Origin: Acidobacteriaceae bacterium
GTDB taxonomy: Bacteria; Acidobacteriota; Terriglobia; Terriglobales; Acidobacteriaceae
Direction: 5' to 3'
Assembly (NCBI GenBank): GCA_030041515.1
Contig: JASHNS010000098.1
Span: forward strand, 84,024 to 148,023
DNA: 64,000 bases
Shown here: in pieces, positions 18,033-27,829 of the stretch
Layout of the letters: the number at the start of each line of letters is the position of its first letter
How positions within the stretch are numbered: position 1 is the first letter of the stretch
Notes under the pieces: generated by a model
The model's database searches: none
What the model was told of the DNA's origin: nothing
The model's input: the letters and a program-made list of their open reading frames with translations, nothing else
Made by a program: the position numbers and the translations under genes

Positions 18033-19250
18033 GTGACACTCAGTCACGCCCGTTGGTTCTCTCGCCTTCTCAGCGCGTACCGACAGGTATACGAGCGCGG
18101 TGCTGCAATCATGCTGGCAGGGCGAGCAATACAACTCCTGAATTCGTTTGGCTGGTCGATCGTTCTGATCAGGCGCTTCGGCCTCACAATGGTAGGTACG
18201 TTTGCAATCGGGTTTATTGCCGTCACCATACTATCTACGGCTTCACCGATCGGGTTGCCTTCTTTCCTGCCAAGGGTCCGACAGCCGCACGCCCGCCTAT
18301 GCTTTGCCGGCATGGCGCTCCATCTGGCAGTGCTCCCGGTGATTTTGGCTGTACTGCTTGGATATTCTAGGCTGTTTGCCCAAAGCGCAATGGAAGCGAG
18401 AATTATCTTTCTCGTTGGATTGTCCGGAGTCGCAATCGGCGTTTGTAATACTGGCCTGATGCTGTCGATTATGTTGCGGAGGTTCTATCCTGCGGCGATC
18501 GCGCCGCTCATTGAGACGGTCGCTATTCTCATCACGGCGTGTGGCGCAGCGTCGCCAGATTCGGCCGCGGGATATATGCTGATGTCGCGCGTAGGCGGAG
18601 CACTGGTAGTGTGGGCTGGGATGCGGATGTCAGTGATGTCACGTCGTCGTCTCATATATGTGCTTCGAAAGAGTGCTAGATACCTTGCCCCGGATGCGAT
18701 TGCAATATGTTCGGAGCAGGCTGCGCCCTTTATATTGCAATTGTGTGTCAGCCGCGCGGAGCTCGGCCTATTTCGTCTCTGCCAGCAAATGCTGAACGCA
18801 AGTGACACACCTGGATGGACCTATGTCCAATCACAGTACCCTAATCTTGTGTACGGCAGTCGGCGTTTCTTTGGTTCCGTGCGCCGTGCGGTAGGTATAA
18901 TTGCCATGATCGCGAGCGTACTCTTTGCGGCCGGCGGCACGGTGTTAGCCATCTGGGTTTATCACCTGCCAGCCATTGTCGGAATGGTATGCCTGTTGTC
19001 GGCGTCGCTATTTTGGCGATACAAGATAAATTTGTACGATCAGGGGTTCCGCGCGTCAGGACAAGTCGCGAGCTCGACAATACTTGGGTCATTGAAGTGT
19101 GCCGTCGGCATTATTCTGCTTTTCTTCATGATTCGCTGGGAGGGTGTTTGGGGGGCAATCGGAGGTTTGACCATATTATCGGTAGCCGCCGGATGCGTAT
19201 ATGAATGGGTGTATGATCGCCCCGAACTAATGGCGAGGGCAACGTCGTGA
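18033..19250 (+). CDS. Wzx-like polysaccharide flippase
   Basis: 405 residues, hydrophobic throughout with about twelve predicted membrane segments and short charged loops, as in MATE/PST-type flippases. GTG 18033 directly abuts the preceding stop. Such proteins export undecaprenyl-linked repeat units; together with the Wzy-like protein, co-polymerase and Wza-like exporter this makes a Wzx/Wzy-dependent pathway. Primary sequence motifs are weak, so the call rests on topology and place in the operon. The end overlaps the next glycosyltransferase (GTGA). Confidence 0.75.
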   Translation: MTLSHARWFSRLLSAYRQVYERGAAIMLAGRAIQLLNSFGWSIVLIRRFGLTMVGTFAIGFIAVTILSTASPIGLPSFLPRVRQPHARLCFAGMALHLAVLPVILAVLLGYSRLFAQSAMEARIIFLVGLSGVAIGVCNTGLMLSIMLRRFYPAAIAPLIETVAILITACGAASPDSAAGYMLMSRVGGALVVWAGMRMSVMSRRRLIYVLRKSARYLAPDAIAICSEQAAPFILQLCVSRAELGLFRLCQQMLNASDTPGWTYVQSQYPNLVYGSRRFFGSVRRAVGIIAMIASVLFAAGGTVLAIWVYHLPAIVGMVCLLSASLFWRYKINLYDQGFRASGQVASSTILGSLKCAVGIILLFFMIRWEGVWGAIGGLTILSVAAGCVYEWVYDRPELMARATS

Positions 19251-20254
19251 AGACTTCCAGACGCGACCCCCTTGTCAGCGTGGTGATGCCTGCCTTCAAT
19301 GTAGAGCGCTTCATCACGCGTTCTGTGGAATCAGTTCTCGGGCAGACGTTCCCGGACTTCGAGATAGTGGTAGTTGACGATGGCTCTACCGATAAAACCG
19401 TCGAGATGTTGCTGCCCTTTTCTGACCATCGCCTCCGTATTATCAAACAGGCACACTCCGGCTCGTCCGCGGCGCGGAACGTCGGCGTTGAGCTGACCAC
19501 AGGGCCCTATATCGCATTTCTTGATGGGGACGACCTGTGGGCACCGGAAAAGCTTGACCGCCACGTCAAGTTTCTCGAGGACCATCCCGAGGTCGATTTG
19601 ACGTTTTCGCATTCGCACGTAATTGACGAGAACGGACTCTCAACCGGCCGTGTGAGTCGTCTTGTACATGGCTATATATCGTTTCGACGCCTTCTGATCG
19701 AAAATGTCGTCCATAACGGCTCGGCAGTTGTCATGCGAAGGGACGCCATCGAAAGGGCGGGCCGGTTTGACGTCACGCTACCGTCCGCGGTTGACCATGA
19801 TCTATGGCTGCGTGTCGCGCTCGCGCGCCACAACAACATCTGTTGTATTCCGCAAGTTCTGACGTTTTACCGGATGAGAGAGGGACAGGTTACCAAGGAC
19901 TGGCGCCGAATGGAAGCATCCTGGACCATGCTGATTGACAAAATGCGGCGCTTGGCACCGGCTGAAGTTGCGGCGGTTGAGATGAAGGCACGCTCAGGCT
20001 TCTATCGCTATCTTGCCTACATTGCATACGAAACCACTCAGTATGGTGAGTCCCGGGCCCTATTCTGTAAAGCATGGCGCGGAGACTGCGCTCACCTCCT
20101 CTTTGATCGGCGCATGTGGCTACTCGCCGCAGCACTGACAACCCGGACCGTCCTTCCCACTCCACTGCACCGGCAACTAGACCGTCTTGCGCGAGACTTC
20201 CGTTCACGTCGGGAGGCGCCCATCGACCGTGTTGAAGCAGCACATGGCAACTAG
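19247..20254 (+). CDS. Glycosyltransferase family 2
   Basis: 335 residues. PLVSVVMPAFNVERFITRSV with VVVDDGSTDKTVE marks the GT-A nucleotide-binding core, and FLDGDDLWAPEKLDRHV is the DXD region. PSAVDHDLWLRVALA corresponds to the late acidic motif. It is clearly related to the transferase at 16959-18032, but diverged, so the two probably add different sugars. GTG 19247 overlaps the flippase stop by four bases, indicating translational coupling. Donor sugar unknown. Confidence 0.86.
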   Translation: MKTSRRDPLVSVVMPAFNVERFITRSVESVLGQTFPDFEIVVVDDGSTDKTVEMLLPFSDHRLRIIKQAHSGSSAARNVGVELTTGPYIAFLDGDDLWAPEKLDRHVKFLEDHPEVDLTFSHSHVIDENGLSTGRVSRLVHGYISFRRLLIENVVHNGSAVVMRRDAIERAGRFDVTLPSAVDHDLWLRVALARHNNICCIPQVLTFYRMREGQVTKDWRRMEASWTMLIDKMRRLAPAEVAAVEMKARSGFYRYLAYIAYETTQYGESRALFCKAWRGDCAHLLFDRRMWLLAAALTTRTVLPTPLHRQLDRLARDFRSRREAPIDRVEAAHGN

Positions 20255-20265
20255 GGAGAAGTGCA

Positions 20266-21705
20266 ATGCTCCGTAGACTCTTCGTTGGCACTGTCTGCGT
20301 CATATTTGTTGCTTTGTCGAGCTGCAAGCGCCAGCCCTCTGTGGCTTCATTTCCTGCAAAAGACGAGTCCCTGTTGGCAGCTTTTCGCATCAACGACCAT
20401 CCCGACGCACGGGCTTATGACGACCTATTCTTATACTTCTTGCAGGGCTTTGAGAGCTACCGGGTACCTTCAGGCTCGATGGCCGTTTATCCAGGCCTGC
20501 CCAGCCGCCACGGCCGCATTGCTGATGGGATGGAGGGGTTCGCCAGAAGCGCGCCATTGTGGGGCGCGTGGGTTTCCTCCGGCCGGCCCTCGGTGGTCAG
20601 GTTGCCCGGGGGACAACTTGTCGATCTGAATGCGTCGTTCAGGGAAGGCATTCTTAGCGGCACGAATCCACACTCACCGGGATACTGGGGCACCATTCCC
20701 TATTTCGATAACCAGCGCATTGTGGAGGCGTCCGACATCGCGCTGAGCCTCTGGTTGTTCCGTAGTACGGTGTGGCGAGACTTCACGCCTACCCAGAGAC
20801 GGCAGGTGGCGAGCTGGCTATATCAGGTTAATAACAAACATACGCCTGACAATAACTGGCGCCTATTTATTACCTTTGTAAACGTGGTTCTCAGCAAGTT
20901 GGGCGCTCCGGCCGACATGGACCGAGCGGTAGCGAACTATCAACGCATAAAAAGCTTCTATCGTGGAGATGGGTGGTTCAGCGATGGACCCGGACGCGTC
21001 TTCGACTACTATAATGCCTGGAGCTTCCATTACCAACTCTACTGGCTGCAACAGGTTGCCCCCCAATGGGACAACAGCTTCATTACTACTGCACGAGACT
21101 GCTTCGTCACTGACTACCAGTACCTTGTCAGCACGACTGGCGTCCCAATATTTGGTCGAAGCATATGCTATCGTACTGCAGCCGTCGCTCCGTTGATATT
21201 TGGTGCCGACGACAAGAGTGGAGATATCAGCCCTGCCATCGCGCGTCGCGCACTAGACGTCACTTGGACATACTTCATACGACATGGCGCCTTGCGGAAT
21301 GGCAATATTACCCAAGGATACTGCGGTCCTGACGCCCGGGTGCTCGACAACTACTCCGGTCCAGCAAGCTGCCTTTGGGGCCTCCGCTCACTGATCGCAG
21401 CATTCTACAAAAGGCCTACTTCGGTCTTCTGGTCCGGCCCTCCCGGGAAGCTGCCGGTCGAAATTAGAAGTTACACGGTCGCCATTCCCGCCACGGGCTG
21501 GAATGTTATAGGTGATCAGGTGTCGGGCAGAGTTGAGATAGTAATGCCAGTAGGGTCCCAGCGAACGCCTCTTCAACCCTACGGCTGGTGGCGCAAACTG
21601 GCTAGTGCGGTTCTCTGGCGGCCGTTTCGTCCGGATAACACTGCTGCAAAATATGGGCTGCAGCGATACTGGTCTACACCCCCCTTTTGTGGATGCCTTA
21701 AGTAG
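20266..21705 (+). CDS. DUF2264 (GH154-family) lipoprotein
   Basis: 479 residues with a lipoprotein signal (MLRRLFVGTVCVIFVALSSC, lipobox ALSSC). The body shows DUF2264 landmarks: SDGPGRVFDYYNAWSFHYQ, PIFGRSICYRTAAVAP and GPASCLWGLRSLI. DUF2264 proteins are classed as glycoside hydrolase family GH154, for which beta-glucuronidase activity has been reported. Inside an EPS operon it may trim or edit the polymer outside the cytoplasmic membrane. It starts 11 bases after the glycosyltransferase. The family call is from remembered motifs; the substrate is inference. Confidence 0.75.
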   Translation: MLRRLFVGTVCVIFVALSSCKRQPSVASFPAKDESLLAAFRINDHPDARAYDDLFLYFLQGFESYRVPSGSMAVYPGLPSRHGRIADGMEGFARSAPLWGAWVSSGRPSVVRLPGGQLVDLNASFREGILSGTNPHSPGYWGTIPYFDNQRIVEASDIALSLWLFRSTVWRDFTPTQRRQVASWLYQVNNKHTPDNNWRLFITFVNVVLSKLGAPADMDRAVANYQRIKSFYRGDGWFSDGPGRVFDYYNAWSFHYQLYWLQQVAPQWDNSFITTARDCFVTDYQYLVSTTGVPIFGRSICYRTAAVAPLIFGADDKSGDISPAIARRALDVTWTYFIRHGALRNGNITQGYCGPDARVLDNYSGPASCLWGLRSLIAAFYKRPTSVFWSGPPGKLPVEIRSYTVAIPATGWNVIGDQVSGRVEIVMPVGSQRTPLQPYGWWRKLASAVLWRPFRPDNTAAKYGLQRYWSTPPFCGCLK

Positions 21706-21937
21706 GATCAGTCTTCCGCATTTAGTAACACCATTCCAGATGCGTCAGTGAAATGGCTTTGCGGGATAAGGGCACGCCGTGCAGAGCCCTGAAACCTGCC
21801 AACTTCCGCTGCCGACTGGGTATCTGCTCCTTGACTATCTGACGTCGGCAATGCGATTCCTATTCTGAATAGGTATATCGTCACCCACGGCCCGCCAGTA
21901 CCTTGTGAGCGGGCACATTGGAAATGGAGAGCCTAAC

Positions 21938-22978
21938 ATGCGCGTTCTTTTGATTGGTGGAAGTGGTTTTATCGGATCTCATCTCGTAGATGCGTTTTTA
22001 TGCAACGGCATGAACATTGTTGTCCTAGATCACCGCCGAGAGAAATTTAGGCCGCCTAACCCAAAGATATCGTTCGTGCAGGGCGACATGAGTGACCGTA
22101 CCGTCGTCGAAGAGATAATTGCCGGCGGATGTGACCGGGTCATTCTCCTTGCATCCAGTACAATCCCACATACGTCCAACCAAAACCGCTTTCTCGACGT
22201 CCAGACTAACATGCTGGGTACTATTGCCGTATTGGATCTATGTGTTAAGCACAAGGTCGATAAGGTACTTTTCGCCTCATCGGGTGGAACTGTGTATGGA
22301 GTCCCTCGCTCTCTACCGATCACAGAAGATCACCCGACCGATCCATATTGCTCATACGGTATTGTTAAGCTGGCCATAGAAAAGTATTTGCATTTGTACT
22401 ACCATCTCTTCGGTCTAAAGTACCTAGTGTTTAGGCTGTCCAACCCCTACGGCATCCGGCAGGATCCCAATGCTGCTCAGGGTATCATATCGGTTTTTGC
22501 AGCAAGGATGCTGCAGGGTAAGACTCTTACGCTGTGGGGCGACGGCAGCGCGGTCAGAGATTTCGTCCATGTGACGGATGTTGCGGACTTGTTCTGTACC
22601 GCCATACGTTCAGATGCAGTGGGCATCTTCAACGTTGGGAGCGGGGTGGGAGTCACTATCAATGACCTGCTAAGTCTGATCTCATCTCGGCTGCATACGG
22701 AGCCGCTAATTACTCGTGAGCCGTCGAGGAAGGCAGACGTGCCTGCGATTATTTTGGATTGCGATAAAGCTACCCGGAAGTTTCAGTGGACCGCAAAGCG
22801 GTCATTAGAGCGAGGTATCGATGATATCGCGTATTGGCTACGTACAGAGGGAAGTGACGGGAACTGGCATGAGAAGATATTAAACACAGCACCCGCCGTG
22901 GGCGCGGTTCAGCCTATGGCAGCAGATTATATGACGGCGCAGGTCGGGCCTATTTCCTCCAACACTTTCATGCGTTAA
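21938..22978 (+). CDS. NAD-dependent sugar epimerase/dehydratase (extended SDR)
   Basis: 346 residues. GGSGFIGSHL (7-16) is the dinucleotide-binding motif and SYGIVK supplies the catalytic Tyr140 and Lys144. RLSNPYGIRQDP and GDGSAVRDFVHVTDVADL are typical of UDP-glucose 4-epimerase-like enzymes. ATG 21938 follows GGAGA by 7 bases, better than the upstream in-frame start. It is likely to make an EPS precursor such as UDP-galactose or UDP-galacturonate; the exact substrate cannot be fixed. A 232-base gap separates it from the DUF2264 gene, with no convincing promoter. Confidence 0.85.
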   Translation: MRVLLIGGSGFIGSHLVDAFLCNGMNIVVLDHRREKFRPPNPKISFVQGDMSDRTVVEEIIAGGCDRVILLASSTIPHTSNQNRFLDVQTNMLGTIAVLDLCVKHKVDKVLFASSGGTVYGVPRSLPITEDHPTDPYCSYGIVKLAIEKYLHLYYHLFGLKYLVFRLSNPYGIRQDPNAAQGIISVFAARMLQGKTLTLWGDGSAVRDFVHVTDVADLFCTAIRSDAVGIFNVGSGVGVTINDLLSLISSRLHTEPLITREPSRKADVPAIILDCDKATRKFQWTAKRSLERGIDDIAYWLRTEGSDGNWHEKILNTAPAVGAVQPMAADYMTAQVGPISSNTFMR

Positions 22979-23080
22979 CAATGTGGTTCGGATGGCTAGC
23001 GGGTCGAGCGCGGTAGAGTTTCGTCTTCATAGCCGCAGGCACCGTATTTCAAGCAACATTGGCCGGCTACGGAGGTGCGC

Positions 23081-24349
23081 TTGAGTGCGATGAATCAGGT
23101 GCCATTACGGATAGCTGTAATCGGCCCCCGCGGCATGCCGAGCAATTATAGCGGCATTGAGCGTGCATGTGAAAGCCTGTACGCCCGACTCGCGGCGCGG
23201 GGACACCAAATTACGCTGTATTGCCGCAGCGACAGCCAAGCAACCCGAGTCGAGTACTATCGCGGCATTCGCCTGCTACATCACTATGTTCCCAAGTGCC
23301 GATCCCTCGAAACTCTTGTTGCCTCATTTTCTGGCCTTCTACATGCGGTCATGGTGGAGCGGTACGATATCATTCATCTGCACGCACTTGCCCCCGGTCT
23401 GTTTACACGCGTGCCTCGTCTGTGGAGGGTTCCGACCGTCGTTACCATTCACGGCCTCGATTGGCAACGGGCCAAATGGAAGGGACTTGGGTCGAGGGTC
23501 TTACGAAGAGCGGAAGTATCGATCGCGCGGCACGCTACTGAGATCATTGCGATTTCGAGGGATCTACAGAACCACTTCCTACGTCAATACGCGCTAGATA
23601 TTCCGTATATCCCAAATGGCATCGAGAGATCTGCGGCTGCGGATTTAGATGAAGGGGTGTTGAGAACATTTGATCTCACTCCTCAGTCGTTCATTAGCTA
23701 TGTTGGCAGATTAGTTCCTGAGAAGAGAATCGAGGACGTTATTGTAGCGTTCCGTCGGGTTAATACCGCTTACAAGTTGGCAATCGTCGGTGAATCTGGA
23801 TCCAAGCCGGGGTACATGGAGCGATTGAGCCGTGTTGCCGAAGGCGATTCCCGTATTGTATTTACGGGCCACCAGAGGGGCCTTGCACTCAATACATTGT
23901 ACCAGCGAGCGTCCGCATTTGTCCTTGCATCAGAACTGGAAGGCCTCCCGATGTCACTGTTGGAGGCGATGGAGCGTGGTATACCCGCCGTAGTGAGCGA
24001 TATACCTCCGCATCGAGAGTTGCTCGGATCCATTAAGGGCTATGATCTGTTCTTTCCCTGCAAGGACATCGATACACTTGCAAGCCGATTCGTTCGGGTT
24101 GTGGAACACCGTGAGCATTACACTGAGGTCGCATCACTCGCGCAAGCATTTGTGCGTGAGTCATATTCTTGGGACGTCACCGCCGATGCGACCGAGAGGT
24201 TGTTCTATCGGGTTATCCGGAATTGGGAGAGACCACCCGCTTCCCCGCGGCGCGGATGGACTCGGACAGGAGTTGGTATTGACGCTGATGAGCATGTGCC
24301 GTCCTCTGAGAGTGTAGAAGCCCCCGCTGCGGGTTTCGGTGTCGGTTGA
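23081..24349 (+). CDS. Glycosyltransferase family 1/GT4
   Basis: 422 residues from TTG 23081, which lies 5 bases after GGAGG; ATG 23090 and GTG 23075 are alternatives. IAVIGPRGMPSNYSGIERA begins a GT-B N-terminal domain, IHLHALAPGLFTRVP and VVTIHGLDWQRAKWK follow, and ELEGLPMSLLEAMERGIPAV is the EX7E retaining motif. It should add a sugar to the growing EPS unit. It is the last gene of the + strand EPS run and converges with the lipoprotein gene at 24370. Confidence 0.86.
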   Translation: MSAMNQVPLRIAVIGPRGMPSNYSGIERACESLYARLAARGHQITLYCRSDSQATRVEYYRGIRLLHHYVPKCRSLETLVASFSGLLHAVMVERYDIIHLHALAPGLFTRVPRLWRVPTVVTIHGLDWQRAKWKGLGSRVLRRAEVSIARHATEIIAISRDLQNHFLRQYALDIPYIPNGIERSAAADLDEGVLRTFDLTPQSFISYVGRLVPEKRIEDVIVAFRRVNTAYKLAIVGESGSKPGYMERLSRVAEGDSRIVFTGHQRGLALNTLYQRASAFVLASELEGLPMSLLEAMERGIPAVVSDIPPHRELLGSIKGYDLFFPCKDIDTLASRFVRVVEHREHYTEVASLAQAFVRESYSWDVTADATERLFYRVIRNWERPPASPRRGWTRTGVGIDADEHVPSSESVEAPAAGFGVG

Positions 24350-24369
24350 GAGTCCACGACATGCGTATG

Positions 24370-27300
24370 TCAGTGTCGCTGTGCAGCAAGGGCAGCCGCA
24401 TCCGCGCCTATCTCGGAGGCGGGGATAGAATCTCTGCCAGGCCTAACACTTGCGAGCTCCAAGGCATTGATGATAGATCTTAGGTCGGCCTCCGCCGCAG
24501 AACTCCACGGAGGGAGGTCGGTGGCGCCGGCTTCCGTGTCGAAGATGATACTGCCCGAGGACGTCGAATCCACAACGTATGCGCCATATGTCCTCACTGC
24601 GTTTGCGATGGCAACGCCTAGCGGAGTCTTTATACCTAGGGTAGCGTTTGTGATGTTTGCGGGGATGACTAGTAATGCGCCGAATGGAATGGCACTGCCG
24701 GAATAGCTGTTATTCATATCAACCGCGTATGCTGGCCAGTTAATCGTTCGTGCAATGGCCTTTTGTGGGAGGCTCAAAGCAAGTGCATGTCGAATAATCC
24801 CGGAGGTCAATTCGCCATTGCGTATGACGCCCGCATAGTTCGGAATCATCGAGGCACGTCGACCATCTTGAAACCCTGTGCCATCGGACTGTGACCACGT
24901 GTAACTTGCATATCCGCAGACGATGTCGCCGTTGGAGAGGCGAATTGTTGCAAAGGTTTCCAATACCCAACCGTTCGGCTGAAACACGGCCAGATGACCG
25001 TCTGCACCGTCAGCAGGTAATGCTGAGGCTGGCAGGCGGGGGGTAGGCGTCCAATAGTAGTTTTGCTGAAGGTGGTAGCTGGCTGGAGGTAGCTGGCTCT
25101 TGCCGGTCACATCGGTCGTGGAATAGTAGTTCCAGCTGGTTGGCCACGCTGCGCTCGAACTCGCCAGAATCGTGGCTTCTACGGCTGGAGAATTACCCGA
25201 ATTCAACCATGTTCCGTTTGCGATGTTCGTCCAGGTATTTGGATTGAAGTATAGCTGAACTGTCGGGTCAGTTACTTGTGCGGAATAGATTGCCACCCAG
25301 CCTGCTTTTGACCACGGAGAGATACTTGGGTTCGTTACTGAGCCACTGATGGCTGTGCCAACCGGCGAATAGGAAACAGCGGGTAGGTTCGCCGCCGGGG
25401 TGTTCCACGGACTGGTTGCCCGAAAGACCTGCGCTGGTATAATTACTACCGATGCTGACGCAGATGTCGTGGAATCGGAGATACTGGTTGCTGTGACGGT
25501 CACTGTCGCAGGGGAGGGCACCGTCACAGGTGCAGTATAGAGTCCAGCAGAAGACATCGTGCCGCAGGTCGTTCCGCTGCAGCCGGATCCGGATACCGTC
25601 CAAGTTACTCCGTTTTCTGAACTTCCTGTGACTGAAGCGGCGAATTGTTGGGCGGCTCCAGTAGCAACCGTGGCGTTGGCAGGAGTCACTGCAATGGCAA
25701 CCACGGTGCCCGTGCCCGTCAAGTCGACCACCGCCGTTGCGTTTGTCGAGGCATTACTAGAAATTGTCAGTTGACCTGTGGCCGCGCCCACCTCAGAGGG
25801 ATCGAATTCCACGTATAGCGTCGTCGCCTGACCAGGAGCCAACGTGTCCGGAAACCCGGCTCCTGAAAGGGTAAAGCCCGTGCCGGTCACCGTCGCCCCG
25901 TTAATCGTGACCGGTACAGTTCCAGTGGAGGTTAGGGTGACAGGCTGCGTTGCCTGTGTGTTGACTTCCACGTCGCCGAACGCCACGCTGGTCGCGTTGA
26001 TGCTGAGCGCGAGGATGGCAGCGTTTAGCCGCAGGGTAAGGCTGGTGAACATGGTGCCGACGCTCGCAGTGATCGTCACCGCTTGAGCGGTGGCTGCTGA
26101 GGATACCATGGCGTTGAATCCAGCGCTGGCCGCACCCGCAGGCACTGTCACCATGCTGGGAACCGTGATGGCTGCACTACTGCTCGACAGTTGTACAATC
26201 AACCCGCCGCTGGGCGCCGCGGCGGTGAGCAATACCGTGCAGGCGTCCGTTGCAGCCCCGGTGACGGATCCGCTGCTGCAGCTAAGCCCGCTCAGGGTCC
26301 CGGCGGCTGCTTCTCCTGTAGCGCTCAGGTTGATCGTTTCGGTCCCTGCATTCGTGGCGAGCACAAGCGCTCCGCTCACCGATCCCACATCTGTCGGATC
26401 GAATCCTACCTGAAGAGCAACCGTCTGACCCGGGTCCAGGGTTAGTGGGAAGCTCACCGCCGACATCGAGAAACCCGTTCCGGTGAGCGTTCCTGAACTG
26501 ATCGTCAGCGGAGCTGTGCCCGAGGAGCTGAGGATGACCGACTGGGATGCACGTGTGTTCAGTGTCACGCTGCCAAAGTTGAGGCTTGCGGCACTCAGCG
26601 TCAAAGCTGGAACGGCGGCTCCGAGATCAATGGTGTAGGTGTCTGTCGCTCCGCTGGCGGCCGCTGTCAGAATAGCCTTCTGGGCAATCGTTACCGACGA
26701 TATGGTCGACATAAAGCTCGCGCTGGTCGCTCCCGAGGCCACTGTGACTGAGGTCGGCACCGAAACCGCCGAGATGCTGCTCGAGAGCGCCACTGTCAGT
26801 CCCCCCGAGCCCGCCGGAGCGGTCAGGATCACCGTGCAGCTATCCGTTCCCGCGCCCGTCATCGAGTCATTGATACACGTCAGGCCGCTCAGCGCGCCTG
26901 GCGCCGTCTCGCCCGTTCCACTCAGCACTACCGTTAGGGTATCGCTGCCCGTGGTCAGCGTCATCGATCCTGTCTGCGTACCCGGCACCATAGGTGCAAA
27001 TTGCAGTTCGAAGCTTTGGCTGTTCCCTCCGGCTATGGATACGGTGCCGCTGCTCGGTTGCACCAGTGAAAAGTATTGCCCGGCAATTTGTGGACTTGAA
27101 AGCTGCACAGCGGAGGAGCCGTTGTTCGTCACCAACACGCTCGCGGTTGCCGTCTGCCCAACCGCAACGGATCCGAAGGCTATCGAACTCGTGGAAACGA
27201 CGAGTGAAGCGGAAGAGCCGCCTCCGCTTGGACTGGCCCCCGTACTCGCATCTGTCTTTCCGACGAGCACCGTTCCACATCCGGAGACGCATAATGACAA

Positions 27301-27483
27301 CCAGCCGATCAGCACGACCAGCAGTGGCAGCTTGAAGGAGCGGTGGATCGAGAAAGCGCGACGAACTGAGGTGGATTTGTCGCCATTGCGGCGGCGCGCC
27401 GAGTGAACGCATGCCTGCCGGGAAAGCAGCAAGTGGCCGCGATAAGAAGGCGTTACTAAAGTTATCCGATGAGGATCTTGCAT
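24370..27483 (-). CDS. Large lipoprotein with choice-of-anchor-D-type repeats and an unassigned C-terminal domain
   Basis: 1037 residues. A hydrophobic segment near 52-68 ends in a lipobox (VSGC), so it is probably a lipoprotein with a long N-terminal extension. Then come three repeats of the IAFGSVAVGQ / LNFGSV / VAFGDV type with FDP(T/S)(D/E)VG motifs (choice-of-anchor D, ASPM/SPD-2/hydin-like beta sandwiches). Between them are domains with Cys-containing ends, and then a BIG2-like Ig domain. The last 330 residues start near ATSPWNTPAANLP and contain GVIRNGELTSGIIRHALALS. I cannot name that domain; it may be a carbohydrate-acting or binding unit. The gene lies antisense within the EPS region. 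Confidence 0.7.
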   Translation of the reverse strand: MQDPHRITLVTPSYRGHLLLSRQACVHSARRRNGDKSTSVRRAFSIHRSFKLPLLVVLIGWLSLCVSGCGTVLVGKTDASTGASPSGGGSSASLVVSTSSIAFGSVAVGQTATASVLVTNNGSSAVQLSSPQIAGQYFSLVQPSSGTVSIAGGNSQSFELQFAPMVPGTQTGSMTLTTGSDTLTVVLSGTGETAPGALSGLTCINDSMTGAGTDSCTVILTAPAGSGGLTVALSSSISAVSVPTSVTVASGATSASFMSTISSVTIAQKAILTAAASGATDTYTIDLGAAVPALTLSAASLNFGSVTLNTRASQSVILSSSGTAPLTISSGTLTGTGFSMSAVSFPLTLDPGQTVALQVGFDPTDVGSVSGALVLATNAGTETINLSATGEAAAGTLSGLSCSSGSVTGAATDACTVLLTAAAPSGGLIVQLSSSSAAITVPSMVTVPAGAASAGFNAMVSSAATAQAVTITASVGTMFTSLTLRLNAAILALSINATSVAFGDVEVNTQATQPVTLTSTGTVPVTINGATVTGTGFTLSGAGFPDTLAPGQATTLYVEFDPSEVGAATGQLTISSNASTNATAVVDLTGTGTVVAIAVTPANATVATGAAQQFAASVTGSSENGVTWTVSGSGCSGTTCGTMSSAGLYTAPVTVPSPATVTVTATSISDSTTSASASVVIIPAQVFRATSPWNTPAANLPAVSYSPVGTAISGSVTNPSISPWSKAGWVAIYSAQVTDPTVQLYFNPNTWTNIANGTWLNSGNSPAVEATILASSSAAWPTSWNYYSTTDVTGKSQLPPASYHLQQNYYWTPTPRLPASALPADGADGHLAVFQPNGWVLETFATIRLSNGDIVCGYASYTWSQSDGTGFQDGRRASMIPNYAGVIRNGELTSGIIRHALALSLPQKAIARTINWPAYAVDMNNSYSGSAIPFGALLVIPANITNATLGIKTPLGVAIANAVRTYGAYVVDSTSSGSIIFDTEAGATDLPPWSSAAEADLRSIINALELASVRPGRDSIPASEIGADAAALAAQRH

Positions 27484-27829
27484 TGCCCAGGTAAGGCTAC
27501 CGCTGAAGGGGGATGCCCACCAGGCCCCTTGGGGTCATGGAGGTCACCTATTCGTTGTAGACACCTCTATCTCTCCCTTATTATCCCGATCATTTTCTGG
27601 TCGACCCTAAATTGACTATTGGACGGACGAGCGATTACTGAAGTACCCTACAGGCTCACAAGAGTACCTTGCTGGGAGCCCGTGCGTACCTTCTGGTTTC
27701 GCTGGGCGCCCGGACGCCTCTCGGCACGATGCGTAGACCTCCTTTGGCATCGTCCAGCCAATTCCATCTTGGAAAGGTGGAAGGTCTTCTGGTGTGAGAA
27801 GGATGAGCTAAGGCCGAAAAAGGACAAAC
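27484..27829. other. Divergent intergenic region between lipoprotein and UDP-glucuronate decarboxylase
   Basis: No gene is visible in 346 bases. The best promoter-like match for the + strand is TTGTAG at 27555-27560 with TATTAT at 27579-27584, an 18-base spacer. A second TTGACT near 27612 lacks a good partner. Both - and + strand transcription must start in or near this region. Confidence 0.35.

Noticed and set aside
21706..21937. A promoter (TTGACT near 21832) before the epimerase gene
   Set aside because: No -10 box at an acceptable distance; TATTCT is about 24 bases away.
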